Source: Acidaminobacter sp. JC074
GTDB lineage: Bacteria; Bacillota; Clostridia; Peptostreptococcales; Acidaminobacteraceae
NCBI RefSeq assembly: GCF_022496765.1
Contig: NZ_VANV01000006.1
Span: 136,967 to 200,966, forward strand
Reading direction: 5' to 3'
Length of the DNA: 64,000 nucleotides
This document shows, piece by piece, positions 18,946-27,466 of the stretch. The notes under the pieces were generated by a model that saw nothing but the letters and a program-made list of their open reading frames with translations, searched no databases and was not told where the DNA came from. A program made the translations under genes and the position numbers. The first letter of the stretch is position 1, and each line of letters opens with the position of its first letter.

Positions 18946-18975
18946 AAGAAAAACCCAGTATAAAACTGGATTTTG
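18946..18975 (-). terminator. arsR terminator
   Basis: On the minus strand AAAATCCAGT pairs with ACTGGGTTTT around a short loop and leads into T-rich sequence, directly after the arsR stop codon. Confidence 0.8.
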
Positions 18976-18976
18976 T

Positions 18977-19345
18977 TTAGTGATTGTTTTTGACTCTTAC
19001 AATTTCAGGACCACACTTATCAAATTGAACTGATTTTGTTTCAAGTCTTAGTTTATCATTTTCTAGAATTGGATATGCATTTACATTTGCAATAATATCA
19101 TCGATTAGGTTGCAAAGTGGAGGATCCATTAACCGAGGTGAGTAGAATACAAAGTTTTCTACACGGTCTCCAACCACCATACCAAGGTCACGTAAGCGAG
19201 CGAGATGTTTTGAAACCTTAGGTTGGGGCAAATCGAGTATAGAACATATTTCACAAACGCTAAGCTGTTCTTGTTTTAATAATACAATAATTCTAAGACG
19301 TGTTTCGTCAGATAATAATTTGAATACTGTTGTGAGTCTGTCCAC
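18977..19345 (-). CDS. arsR: ArsR-family metalloid-responsive repressor
   Basis: 122 residues with an ArsR winged helix. LSVCEICSILDLPQPKVSKHLARL holds the recognition helix and the CxxC pair (Cys31, Cys34) of the alpha3 metalloid site known in ArsR/CadC-type sensors; Cys77 and Cys111 could complete it. It starts at GTG, 7 bases after AGGAAGG. It has its own promoter and lies downstream of an ArsP-like permease and two cysteine-rich microproteins, fitting an arsenical or similar soft-metalloid response. Confidence 0.88.
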   Translation of the reverse strand: MDRLTTVFKLLSDETRLRIIVLLKQEQLSVCEICSILDLPQPKVSKHLARLRDLGMVVGDRVENFVFYSPRLMDPPLCNLIDDIIANVNAYPILENDKLRLETKSVQFDKCGPEIVRVKNNH

Positions 19346-19359
19346 TTTAATTCCTTCCT

Positions 19360-19413
19360 GTTAGATAACTATCCTAACGTTAATTTTATCAAAGTGGTTT
19401 GTTGATTGTCAAA
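19360..19413 (-). promoter_or_regulatory. arsR promoter and operator
   Basis: Minus-strand TTGACA (19408-19413), an 18-bp spacer and TAAAAT (19384-19389). Immediately downstream lies an inverted repeat GTTAG-N9-CTAAC (19360-19378), positioned for self-repression by ArsR. Confidence 0.75.
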
Positions 19414-19442
19414 TTATAAAGAAATATCCATCATGTTATGAA

Positions 19443-19574
19443 TTAACAGCAATCAGATTCAGAACCGCAGCAACCAGAAGTTTTTTCATCTTTCTTTTCT
19501 TCTTGGTCGTTACAATTGCACATTATGCTTTTCTCAAGATTTTCCTTTATTTTTTCCTTAAGATCTTTAAACAT
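19443..19574 (-). CDS. 43-residue cysteine-rich microprotein ending CC
   Basis: A short frame beginning MFKDLKEKIKENLEKS, with a charged middle and a C-terminus GCCGSESDCC; six cysteines in all including CNC. AGGAG precedes the ATG. It follows the permease and a second microprotein without a terminator. The cysteines suggest soft-metal or metalloid binding. I do not recognise a family. The clear ribosome site and the shared CC ending with its neighbours support a real gene. Confidence 0.75.
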   Translation of the reverse strand: MFKDLKEKIKENLEKSIMCNCNDQEEKKDEKTSGCCGSESDCC

Positions 19575-19619
19575 GTTTTTCTCCTTTCTTTTATTTCATT
19601 GAACTTAAGTTCAAATGAT

Positions 19620-19754
19620 TTAACAACATACATCACTGGCCTTGTAAGGCAGGCAACACCTACCATTACTAGGTTTATAAGCTGGACATTTTTCGCCAAA
19701 AACAAAACCTGGACATTCTGTATTGTGTGTTTTGATTAATTTTTTTATGAACAT
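19620..19754 (-). CDS. 44-residue cysteine-rich microprotein ending CC
   Basis: A short frame starting MFIKKLIKTHN, with ECPGF and KCPAY, then RCCLPYKASDVCC at the end. AAGGAGG is ideally placed. It lies 10 bases after the permease stop and should be co-transcribed with it. Six cysteines in 44 residues point to metal or metalloid binding, perhaps as a chaperone for the permease; this is inference. It is unrelated in sequence to the next microprotein except for length and the terminal CC. Confidence 0.78.
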   Translation of the reverse strand: MFIKKLIKTHNTECPGFVFGEKCPAYKPSNGRCCLPYKASDVCC

Positions 19755-19764
19755 ATTAACCTCC

Positions 19765-20730
19765 TTATACTATGTTTGTTAGAAAAATATTGAATAGATA
19801 ACCGACGAGTATGATACTTGAGCTGGTTATTAAGACAAATATTCTGACAAGCTTTGCTTTTAGTACCTTTCTTAACATAATCATTTCTGGTAGTGACAGT
19901 GCTGATGCAGCCATCATAAAGGCCAGAGCAGTACCGATGCCCATGCCTTTTCCAATGAGTGTTTCAACAATTGGTATCAACATGATATTGCTGGTGTAGA
20001 TCGGTACACCAATGATAACACCTAAGATAACTGCAAATGGATTGTTTGGACCTGCATATGTTGCCAAGAACTGGTCTGGTGTCCAACCGTGTATAAATGC
20101 TCCGATAAAAAGTCCTATAAAGATATATTTCCAGACCTTTGAAATAATTACTTTGGTTTCAGACCATGCAAATGTAAACCTTGATTTCATATCTGTAAAT
20201 TTGATGGCACCCAGTTCTTTAGAAGATAACTGAATATAATCTTCTAATAGGTGTTCGAGTCCCATTTTTTCTATGACCAAACCACCGATGATGCCGATTA
20301 ATATACCTGTAAGTGTATAAATTACAGCCACCTTCCAACCAAAGGCAACCCATAGTAATGCTAAGGCAGCCTCGTTGACAATAGGGGATGTGATTAAGAA
20401 GGAGAAGGTCGCACCTAGGGGGATGCCAGATTCAATAAAGCCTATAAAAATTGGGACTGATGAACATGAGCAAAATGGAGTAACCGCACCAAGAAGAGAT
20501 GCCAATACATGACTGCCCACTATACCTGTTTTTGATAATAATCTCTTAATTTTAGTTGGATCAATTAGGCTTCGAAGTAAACCAATAGATAGTGTGATGA
20601 GTGTCATCATACCAAAAATTTCAATGGATGCGGTGATAAAAAAGCTTAAAAATGATCCTAAAGCTGAAGTCGCTTCCAATCCTATTAGGTTAAATAATAA
20701 CCAATTAACTAAAATACTTATCCATTTCAT
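19765..20730 (-). CDS. ArsP-like permease (DUF318/UPF0718)
   Basis: A 321-residue polytopic membrane protein. GAVTPFCSCSSVPIFIGF (Cys87, Cys89) and a matching second half with GVPIYTSNIMLIP are the signature of the DUF318 permeases, whose best-known member ArsP exports trivalent methylarsenicals. Length is usual. GGAGG precedes the start. A TTGTATNATACAA box lies 32 bases upstream, so the adjacent MarR regulator probably controls it. Substrate could be an organoarsenical or another thiol-bound soft metal. Confidence 0.85.
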   Translation of the reverse strand: MKWISILVNWLLFNLIGLEATSALGSFLSFFITASIEIFGMMTLITLSIGLLRSLIDPTKIKRLLSKTGIVGSHVLASLLGAVTPFCSCSSVPIFIGFIESGIPLGATFSFLITSPIVNEAALALLWVAFGWKVAVIYTLTGILIGIIGGLVIEKMGLEHLLEDYIQLSSKELGAIKFTDMKSRFTFAWSETKVIISKVWKYIFIGLFIGAFIHGWTPDQFLATYAGPNNPFAVILGVIIGVPIYTSNIMLIPIVETLIGKGMGIGTALAFMMAASALSLPEMIMLRKVLKAKLVRIFVLITSSSIILVGYLFNIFLTNIV

Positions 20731-20761
20731 ATTAAACCTCCATAATTAGTCTATACATTAA

Positions 20762-20774
20762 TTGTATAATACAA
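20762..20774. promoter_or_regulatory. MarR box at the permease promoter
   Basis: TTGTATAATACAA, a perfect palindrome around the central base. It is the same box found twice in front of the marR gene itself, and it is placed in the permease promoter region. Confidence 0.8.
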
Positions 20775-20807
20775 ATATAATCTATTTTTAAATCCTGCAT
20801 AGCAGGA

Positions 20808-21278
20808 TTAACAACAATTTGGATTTGCCTTTTCAAATGCATCCATTAAAAGAGAAACGGCCTCTAGTACTTCATCCACTCTGTTTTTAGGTAGGTGTTT
20901 GGTGATGTCCTTGTAGTAGTCATTAATTTTGGCGCGTACTTTTTCAGCTGAATCATGACCACTTTCTGATAAACTTACTACAACAATTCTTCTATCAGAA
21001 GCATCTCTGGTCCTTATGATAAGGTCATCTCTAACCAGTTTATCGACAATACGTGTCATAGTAGAAGAGTTTAAGTTCATCTTAGTACTCAGTTCATGCA
21101 TGGTTAGAGGACTCTTTAAGAGTTCTATCATGCAGTAGCACTGCGTTGTAGTAAAACCGAGGGGTTTTATTTGATCTCTCTCCATCATTTGAAAGTTGCG
21201 GACAATTCTTTTTACAGTTTCACCAACTTCGTCGACACAGCAAAGATAGTCTTCTTCGTTAAATATTTTTTTAGTCAT
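20808..21278 (-). CDS. MarR-family regulator with cysteine-rich ends
   Basis: 156 residues from the ATG at 21278, which follows AAGGAG at 7 bases; a longer frame starting at 21326 lacks a ribosome site. The winged helix spans MHELSTKMNLNSSTMTRIVDKLVRDDLIIR, with a DRR wing as in MarR proteins. Unusual cysteines occur near both ends (YLCCVDEV, and a final NPNCC) plus QCYC in the middle. A thiol- or metalloid-sensing mechanism is likely, in line with the ArsP-like permease next to it. It appears to repress itself. Confidence 0.87.
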   Translation of the reverse strand: MTKKIFNEEDYLCCVDEVGETVKRIVRNFQMMERDQIKPLGFTTTQCYCMIELLKSPLTMHELSTKMNLNSSTMTRIVDKLVRDDLIIRTRDASDRRIVVVSLSESGHDSAEKVRAKINDYYKDITKHLPKNRVDEVLEAVSLLMDAFEKANPNCC

Positions 21279-21297
21279 AAGTGCTCCTTTCAAAATA

Positions 21298-21326
21298 ATT
21301 GTATGATACAAATAAAAAGATGTCAA
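21298..21326 (-). promoter_or_regulatory. marR promoter overlapped by MarR box
   Basis: Minus-strand TTGACA (21321-21326), 17-bp spacer, TACAAT (21298-21303). The box TTGTATGATACAA (21299-21311) covers the -10, a typical autorepression layout. Confidence 0.85.
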
Positions 21327-21334
21327 GCGTTAAT

Positions 21335-21347
21335 TTGTATTATACAA
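21335..21347. promoter_or_regulatory. Second MarR box upstream of marR
   Basis: TTGTATTATACAA, 36 bp from the box that covers the marR -10. The spacing may allow cooperative binding. Confidence 0.75.
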
Positions 21348-21464
21348 ATAATATGTATAGCTATATATTACATCAAGGTTATAATTTTCTATAGAATGAG
21401 AATATATGGATAAAATTTTCTGGAATCTCTTGACAGTAACCGAAATTTTGGATTAAAGTGGATA

Positions 21465-21503
21465 TATAATCCGATATACAAGTAATATTAGAAAAATATT
21501 TTC
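21465..21503 (+). promoter_or_regulatory. Possible promoter and RpiR-type box, sugar ABC operon
   Basis: TATAAT at 21465-21470 lacks a good -35. The palindrome GAAAA-ATA-TTTTC lies at 21491-21503, and a weaker AAAATTTT box lies at 21412-21419. Similar GAAAA/TTTTC palindromes precede the other units of this sialic-acid locus. Confidence 0.5.
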
Positions 21504-21548
21504 GGATTGCAAATTTATCTAATAGGGGTCTATTTTGAAGGAGGAGTC

Positions 21549-22844
21549 ATGAAGAAGTTTATAAGTTTGATATTGGTGTTGACATTAATGTGTTCTTTAT
21601 TTGTAGGGTGTGCAAGTAAAGATGAAGAGGCAAATACTGGTTCAGGAGAATCCAGTGTTGTAGAAATTGATTTTTGGAATTTTCCAAACTACACAGTTAT
21701 TGATGAGCAACCTGGTAAATACGAAGAACAACTCGTAGCAGCTTTTGAAGCTAAGAACCCTGGTATTAAAGTAAATGTTCAGATGATTGACTTTAAATCT
21801 GGTCCTGAAAAGATCAATACGGCAATTGCTGCGGGTACAGCGCCAGACGTCTTATACGATGCACCAGGTAGAATTATATCTTGGGGTAAAGATGGTGCTT
21901 TAGCAAGACTTAACGATATGATTGATGAAGGTGTGAAATCAAATGTTTCAGAATCTATTTTAAGAGCATCTAGAGATGGCGACAATTACTATATGTATCC
22001 GACTCATCATGCACCATTTATGATGGCTTTTAACAAGACGAAGCTAGAAGAACTTGGTTTAATGGATATGGTCAATCTTGAAGGCAATCGTGCTTGGACT
22101 GTAGATGAATTTGAAGCGCTTTTAAAAGCATTAAATGATGCAGGCGAGAGAGGTCCAATAGTATTTGCATCTTCTCAAGGTGGTGACCAAGGTACGAGAG
22201 CATTTATTGCAAATCTTTATGATTCTCCGATTACCAATGATGATTTGACTGCTTATACAGTAAACAGTGACAATGGGGCAAAATCATTACAGTGGATGAA
22301 AGATATGATTGAAGCAGGTTATTTAGAAAATGGTTCTGCTTATGATGCGGGTACTGCAATAGATGAGTTTGTTGCTGGTAGAGTTGCAGGTACATTACTA
22401 TGGTCTCCAGGCTTACAGAAAATTTATGCTGAAAAGTACGATTTTGAAACAGTATTCTTACCATATCCAAACTCTGCTGATCCAAAACTTGAATTCTTAG
22501 TTGGTGGTTTATGTGTCTTAAATAATGGTGATGATGCAAAAATTGAAGCATCTAAGAAGTTTGTTGACTTCATTGCCAATGATCCTGAGTGGGGAGCTAA
22601 AAACATTGAATCTACAGGTTCATTCCCAGTAGATAAGAGAATCAAAGTAAATTATGAAGGTGCTCATATGGATTACAATTCTTCTATGAGTGATTTCTAC
22701 AGTACATACTACAACACAATTCCTGGTTTTGTTGAAATGAGAACTTACTGGTTCCCAACATTACAAGCTGTTATCAATGGTGATAAAGAAGCTCAGGAAG
22801 CATTAGACGACTTTGTTGAAAAATCAAATGCAACAATTAAATAG
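21549..22844 (+). CDS. ABC transporter sugar-binding lipoprotein
   Basis: 431 residues from the ATG at 21549 (GGAGGAG before it; the in-frame upstream start has none). A lipoprotein signal ends at LFVGC (Cys21). The rest matches extracellular solute-binding family 1 proteins for carbohydrates, with GTAPDVLYDAPG and a FVAGRVAG segment. It should capture a sugar, here probably an amino sugar or sialoglycan product, for the two permeases that follow. No ATPase gene is present, so a shared MsmK-type ATPase is likely. Confidence 0.88.
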   Translation: MKKFISLILVLTLMCSLFVGCASKDEEANTGSGESSVVEIDFWNFPNYTVIDEQPGKYEEQLVAAFEAKNPGIKVNVQMIDFKSGPEKINTAIAAGTAPDVLYDAPGRIISWGKDGALARLNDMIDEGVKSNVSESILRASRDGDNYYMYPTHHAPFMMAFNKTKLEELGLMDMVNLEGNRAWTVDEFEALLKALNDAGERGPIVFASSQGGDQGTRAFIANLYDSPITNDDLTAYTVNSDNGAKSLQWMKDMIEAGYLENGSAYDAGTAIDEFVAGRVAGTLLWSPGLQKIYAEKYDFETVFLPYPNSADPKLEFLVGGLCVLNNGDDAKIEASKKFVDFIANDPEWGAKNIESTGSFPVDKRIKVNYEGAHMDYNSSMSDFYSTYYNTIPGFVEMRTYWFPTLQAVINGDKEAQEALDDFVEKSNATIK

Positions 22845-22848
22845 GGAT

Positions 22849-22872
22849 AAGGTGGCTTTCGAGCCACTTTAT
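22849..22872 (+). terminator. Intra-operon attenuator hairpin
   Basis: Stem GTGGCT / AGCCAC with a TTCG loop, then a short T-run, directly after the binding-protein gene. Such hairpins commonly raise the level of binding protein over permeases. Confidence 0.75.
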
Positions 22873-22894
22873 TTTGCACATAAATGAGGTTTAT

Positions 22895-23791
22895 ATGGAA
22901 AAATCATTAAAAAAACGAATTCTTAACAAGGAAGACTTAGTGGCATATGCATTTTTACTGCCTGCTATCCTCTTTTTTGGCACTTTTGTCTTTTTTCCAA
23001 TCCTCAAGGGACTCTACAACAGTTTCTTTAATTATACTTGGAGAGAGTTTACTTTTATAGGATTGGATAACTATAAGGCATTGATTCAAGATGAAATATT
23101 TCTTAAATCACTAAAAAATACCCTGTTGATAGTAGCGGTCGCTGTACCCTTTATCATCGTATTTTCTCTATCGGTATCCCTATTGATTTATCGATTAAGA
23201 TCTGGCACACGATCTTTTTTCAGAGCGGTCTTTTATCTACCTGTTGTTACAGGTTCAGTAGCAGTTACAGTTGTTTGGCGCTGGATATATGACCCTTACA
23301 GTGGTGTTCTTAATTATATATTAAAGACTTTAGGCATCATTGATGATAACATCATCTGGCTGGGAGATTCTAAGTTTGCTATATTCTGTATCATAGCTGT
23401 TTTACTAACAACATCAGTAGGTCAGCCCATCATACTTTATATTGCATCACTTGGCAATATCGATAAGAGTTACATAGAAGCAGCAAAGGTTGATGGTGCT
23501 AATTCATGGCAAGTATTTAGAAATATAAAATGGCCACTTTTAATGCCAACAACTCTTTATATCGTAGTAATATCTACAATCAACTCATTTCAAATCTTTT
23601 CATTGATTCAACTTTTAACATCAGGTGGTCCAAATTACTCGACCTCAACTGTTATGTACTTGGTTTATGAGAAAGCCTTTAAGTTAGGTCAGTTTGGTTA
23701 TGCAGCAGCAATGGGTGTTGTACTTGCCTTCTTTATAGGTTTATTCTCGATATTACAGTTTAAATTCTTCGGAAAAGAAGTCAGTTACTAG
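22895..23791 (+). CDS. Sugar ABC permease, MalF-like
   Basis: 298 residues with six hydrophobic segments and the EAA loop EAAKVDGANSWQVFRNIKWPLL that contacts the ATPase. ATG at 22895 is preferred over an upstream TTG because of the AGG just before it. It pairs with the next gene to form the membrane channel of a CUT1-type importer. Confidence 0.87.
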   Translation: MEKSLKKRILNKEDLVAYAFLLPAILFFGTFVFFPILKGLYNSFFNYTWREFTFIGLDNYKALIQDEIFLKSLKNTLLIVAVAVPFIIVFSLSVSLLIYRLRSGTRSFFRAVFYLPVVTGSVAVTVVWRWIYDPYSGVLNYILKTLGIIDDNIIWLGDSKFAIFCIIAVLLTTSVGQPIILYIASLGNIDKSYIEAAKVDGANSWQVFRNIKWPLLMPTTLYIVVISTINSFQIFSLIQLLTSGGPNYSTSTVMYLVYEKAFKLGQFGYAAAMGVVLAFFIGLFSILQFKFFGKEVSY

Positions 23792-23799
23792 GAGGACGC

Positions 23800-24618
23800 A
23801 TGAGAAAGAAATTATCAAAGCCCTTATCTCTAATTGTATTGGGATTTGTGGCAATTATATTTGTGTTTCCGTTTTACTGGATCATTACGGGAGCGTTTAA
23901 AATACAAGAAGTAACCATACTAGAAACACCACAGTGGTTTCCTCTAGATCCAACCTTTGATAACTGGATAAGCTTATTTAAGAATCCAGCTTTTGTTTGG
24001 CTTAGAAATTCATTTATTATTTCCTTGTCAACCATGATTCTTGTTTGCGTGACCGCTTCCTTAGCAGGCTATGCTCTTGCAAAAAAAGATTTCAAGGGTA
24101 AAGAACTTATCTTTGGTCTTTTAATAGCGGCTATGGCACTACCAAAGCAGGTAATACTTGTACCACTTGTACAAATTGTCAACTCATGGGGCTTGCATAA
24201 TACCCTGTTGGCATGTATATTACCTGCTGTTGGTTTCCCCTTTGGTATATTCTTAATGAAGCAGTTTTCAGAAACGTTGCCAAAGGAACTCTTAGAAGCA
24301 GCCAAAATAGATGGTTGCAATGAAATTGGTATTTTTATAAAGATTGTTTTACCACTGATTAAGCCAGGTATAGGTGCTCTTGCCATATTTACTTTCATTT
24401 CATCTTGGAATGATTATTTCTTGCAGCTTGTTATGTTGGTAGAAAAGGAAAAACTGACCATGCCACTTGGTGTTGCCTTGATGCAACAGGAGTTCTCAAC
24501 AAATTATGGTGTCCTAATGGCAGGTGCTACACTAGCCTGTATCCCTATTATCATTATATTTATCGTTTTCCAAAAGAACTTTACCCAAGGCATCACTATG
24601 GGGGCAGTCAAAGGTTAA
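23800..24618 (+). CDS. Sugar ABC permease, MalG-like
   Basis: 272 residues with six membrane segments and the EAA loop EAAKIDGCNEIGIFIKIVLPLI. It ends in the usual ITMGAVKG, a C-terminal form common to MalG-type permeases. AGGAGG lies before the ATG, 9 bases after the preceding stop. Confidence 0.88.
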   Translation: MRKKLSKPLSLIVLGFVAIIFVFPFYWIITGAFKIQEVTILETPQWFPLDPTFDNWISLFKNPAFVWLRNSFIISLSTMILVCVTASLAGYALAKKDFKGKELIFGLLIAAMALPKQVILVPLVQIVNSWGLHNTLLACILPAVGFPFGIFLMKQFSETLPKELLEAAKIDGCNEIGIFIKIVLPLIKPGIGALAIFTFISSWNDYFLQLVMLVEKEKLTMPLGVALMQQEFSTNYGVLMAGATLACIPIIIIFIVFQKNFTQGITMGAVKG

Positions 24619-24627
24619 TCATACTAG

Positions 24628-24658
24628 AAAGAAACTACAATTGCGTAGTTTCTTTTTT
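24628..24658 (+). terminator. Terminator of sugar ABC operon
   Basis: Perfect 11-bp stem AAAGAAACTAC / GTAGTTTCTTT with a six-base loop and a T-run. Confidence 0.9.
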
Positions 24659-24696
24659 ATTAAGAAGAAAGTCTAGTAAAGGGAGAATGTTTTCTG

Positions 24697-24726
24697 TATA
24701 ATTATATAAAAATGAAAATAATTTTC
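24697..24726 (+). promoter_or_regulatory. -10 box and RpiR-type operator
   Basis: TATAAT (24697-24702) followed by the perfect 13-bp palindrome GAAAATAATTTTC (24714-24726), which sits between transcription start and ribosome site of the esterase gene. The -35 is poor. The operator candidate belongs to the locus-wide GAAAA/TTTTC family. Confidence 0.65.
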
Positions 24727-24737
24727 TAGGAGGGTAT

Positions 24738-25691
24738 ATGGCATTTATAGATTTAGAATATGATGAACTATTGGCTTATACAGGTATGAGTCCAAAAGCT
24801 GAGGATTTTGACGCATTCTGGAAAGAGAAGGTAAGTTCACTTACATATGACAATGCTGACTTGGTTGAGTCTGAATTTAAAGTTCCTTTTGCGACATGTT
24901 ATGACTTGTATTTTAATTCACATGATGATGTGAAAATACATTCAAAGCTGGTAATTCCAAATAAACTAGGTCAAAGCCCAGCATTACTGAAATTTCATGG
25001 TTATGCTGGTTATTCTGGAGAATGGTCAGAACTTATTCACTACGCTGCATGTGGATTTACAATTGCGGCCATGGACTGTAGAGGTCAGGGGGGAGAGTCA
25101 AGTGATCAAGTTGATTGTGAAAGAACCCTATATGGTCATGTTATAAGAGGTGCTCATGAGGGAAGAGACCATCTTTATTACGTAAAGGTATTTTTAGATA
25201 CCTTAGTCCTAGCACAAGTCGTTTCTAATTTGGAGGATGTTGATGAAAGTAATATCTCTGCATTTGGAGACAGTCAAGGTGGCGCTTTAGCACTTGTTTG
25301 TGCATCCTTGTTTCCTATAAAAAGAGTATCTGTTGCTTATCCATTTTTATGTGATTATAAAAGAGTTTGGTCTTTAAAGTTAGACACTTTTGCCTATAAA
25401 GGTTTAGGTGAACATTTTAGACGTTTTGATCCAAGACATGAAAATGAAGATGACTTCTTTGAAACTCTATCTTGTATAGATGTGCAAAACTTTGTGGGTA
25501 ACATAAAAGGTAAGGCTCAGTTATTCACAGGACTAATAGATGATGTTTGTCCACCATCCACACAGTTTGCAGCTTTTAACAAGATAAAGACTGATAAGAA
25601 GCTAGAAGTGTATCCTGATTACGGTCATGAGAAATTAAAAGATCTTTTAGATTTAAGGCTTCAATTCTTTATGGAGGCTCTAGATGATTAA
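24738..25691 (+). CDS. CE7-type acetyl esterase
   Basis: 317 residues of an alpha/beta hydrolase resembling acetylxylan esterase / cephalosporin-C deacetylase. Visible marks are the RGQGG motif, the nucleophile elbow GDSQGGA, the acid loop LIDDVCPPST and the catalytic His in YPDYGHE. No signal peptide, so it acts in the cytoplasm on imported acetylated sugar. In a sialic-acid locus, removal of O-acetyl groups is the likely job. Stop overlaps the next start by 8 bases. Confidence 0.85.
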   Translation: MAFIDLEYDELLAYTGMSPKAEDFDAFWKEKVSSLTYDNADLVESEFKVPFATCYDLYFNSHDDVKIHSKLVIPNKLGQSPALLKFHGYAGYSGEWSELIHYAACGFTIAAMDCRGQGGESSDQVDCERTLYGHVIRGAHEGRDHLYYVKVFLDTLVLAQVVSNLEDVDESNISAFGDSQGGALALVCASLFPIKRVSVAYPFLCDYKRVWSLKLDTFAYKGLGEHFRRFDPRHENEDDFFETLSCIDVQNFVGNIKGKAQLFTGLIDDVCPPSTQFAAFNKIKTDKKLEVYPDYGHEKLKDLLDLRLQFFMEALDD

Positions 25692-26508
25692 GATAAATGT
25701 AATTACTGGGTTTTTGGGAGCTGGTAAAACTACACTGATCAACAAGTTATTAGATGAACTTCTTGAAAAGGAAAAAGTGGCCATCGTAGAAAATGATTAT
25801 GGCGATGTGGCAATCGATACAGAAAAACTTTCAAAAAAGGGTCTGACCGTTAAAGGCTTGAACTATGGTTGCATTTGCTGCAGTAACAAGATGGATTTTA
25901 TAGAGACCCTAAATCAATTGTCAAAAGCATCTTATGACCGCATACTGGTAGAACCATCAGGCATATTTACAATGTCAGAAATTAAGTCAGTCTTTAATGA
26001 GTTGAAGTCTACATATGTATTAGAGTCTGTCATAACACTTGTCAATGTAGGCATGTACTTTAAGTTTATAGATAAGTTTAAGTTGTTTGTTGAAAACCAA
26101 ATTGCCTATGCAGATACCATTGTACTCAATAGAATCGATGAATCAGTAGAAGAGGTATCAAAGCATATTGGCTTATTAAATCCTGATGCAGTATTTGTTC
26201 AAGATGAACTCTCTTATGATCTCTTGACAGCTAGTAGAAGAAAACCTTTCTTTGAAATGAACCATCATGTACACCCTGATGCTTCTACTAAAACCTATGA
26301 GTTAAATGGTGACTATACATTAGAAGACATAAAGGAAAGGTTATTATCTATAAGATTAAATGATCAAGTTATTAGGATCAAGGGCTATTTATCAGGTTAT
26401 GAAATTCAATATGTATCAGGCGAGTTTGATATATATGAATCAGATGTTAAGGATAATAAACTCAGTGTAATAGGATGGGATTTGGATGATGACTTATTTA
26501 ATGGATAA
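25684..26508 (+). CDS. COG0523 (CobW-like) GTPase
   Basis: 274 residues. P-loop GFLGAGKT at residues 9-16, a metal-binding GCICC motif and a short CobW C-terminal domain. COG0523 proteins insert or store metals such as zinc or cobalt in target enzymes. Its place between two esterases, in a locus that also holds a URO-D family protein with a zinc-type motif, suggests metal loading for a local enzyme. This is inference. Confidence 0.83.
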   Translation: MIKINVITGFLGAGKTTLINKLLDELLEKEKVAIVENDYGDVAIDTEKLSKKGLTVKGLNYGCICCSNKMDFIETLNQLSKASYDRILVEPSGIFTMSEIKSVFNELKSTYVLESVITLVNVGMYFKFIDKFKLFVENQIAYADTIVLNRIDESVEEVSKHIGLLNPDAVFVQDELSYDLLTASRRKPFFEMNHHVHPDASTKTYELNGDYTLEDIKERLLSIRLNDQVIRIKGYLSGYEIQYVSGEFDIYESDVKDNKLSVIGWDLDDDLFNG

Positions 26509-27466
26509 CGTTTCTTTAAAAGGATTGGTTTATAAGGATGGCAGACTTCAGAGATTAAATGAAGAAGATAGGCTAAAAATGACTAAAGAGACACAGGACA
26601 TGTTATTGATGCCAGCAGGTAATGAAATAAGGTTTTATATGGAAAAAGATACTGTTGAAATTACCCTATCGAGTAGTCAGGCTATGGCGGTTGTTTATTT
26701 AGGTGATTTTCAAGAATCCATACATAGGGTAGAAGGAACTTATAAGATTCAAATAAACATGCCTAAATACTTGGATGATTTACAAGACTATGACTCTTCT
26801 TTTCATCCTAGACTTGTAAGAATCATGCTCTTTGGCGGCATATTTAATATAGAAGGTATTAGTGGTTCTGTCAGAAAACCTAAACATGGTGAACAACCAG
26901 ACAAGACCCTCCTCTTTTATGGAACTTCTATTACACATGGTAAGTATGCTTTAGATCCAAGTTTGACCTATCCTAAATTGACAGGACGTTTTTTAAAACA
27001 AGATGTCATCAATTTGGGGCTTGCAGGTACAGCGCTTATTGAACCTGAAATGGCAGAAACAATTGCAAGGTTAGACTATGATAGTCTTGTCTTGTGTTTA
27101 TCTGTCAATATGTTTAACTTGGGTTATGATGAAGATGAATTTTTTAGAAGAAGCAAGTATTTACTGGACCAGGTTAGAATTCAAAAGCCGCATGTAGATA
27201 TCTATTGCATCAGTATCATTAAGTCTTATTATGATCATGGCATTATCAAAGACAATGCTTGGCCTGTAACGAGTGTTGAAGCTTATAGAAGAACGCTAAA
27301 AACACTTGCCCATCAATATGACAATGTTCATTATATAGATGGAACGGATCTGTTGTCCACTTCAGGACTCAGTTCTGATTTACTACACCCAGGTAATATG
27401 GGCATGATTGAAATCGCACAAAATCTTAGTAAAATCATAGGAGAAAAAGATGAAAATCAAAACTAA
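26486..27466 (+). CDS. SGNH/GDSL hydrolase
   Basis: 326 residues. An N-terminal beta domain precedes an SGNH fold. The nucleophile block is YGTSITHG and the catalytic pair lies in SSDLLHPG near the C-terminus. Such enzymes are lipases or carbohydrate acetyl esterases. No signal peptide. It overlaps the GTPase gene by 23 bases; ATGs at 26486, 26489 and 26501 are all possible starts. Together with the CE7 esterase it gives the locus two deacetylases, suitable for variably O-acetylated sialic acids. Confidence 0.8.
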   Translation: MMTYLMDNVSLKGLVYKDGRLQRLNEEDRLKMTKETQDMLLMPAGNEIRFYMEKDTVEITLSSSQAMAVVYLGDFQESIHRVEGTYKIQINMPKYLDDLQDYDSSFHPRLVRIMLFGGIFNIEGISGSVRKPKHGEQPDKTLLFYGTSITHGKYALDPSLTYPKLTGRFLKQDVINLGLAGTALIEPEMAETIARLDYDSLVLCLSVNMFNLGYDEDEFFRRSKYLLDQVRIQKPHVDIYCISIIKSYYDHGIIKDNAWPVTSVEAYRRTLKTLAHQYDNVHYIDGTDLLSTSGLSSDLLHPGNMGMIEIAQNLSKIIGEKDENQN

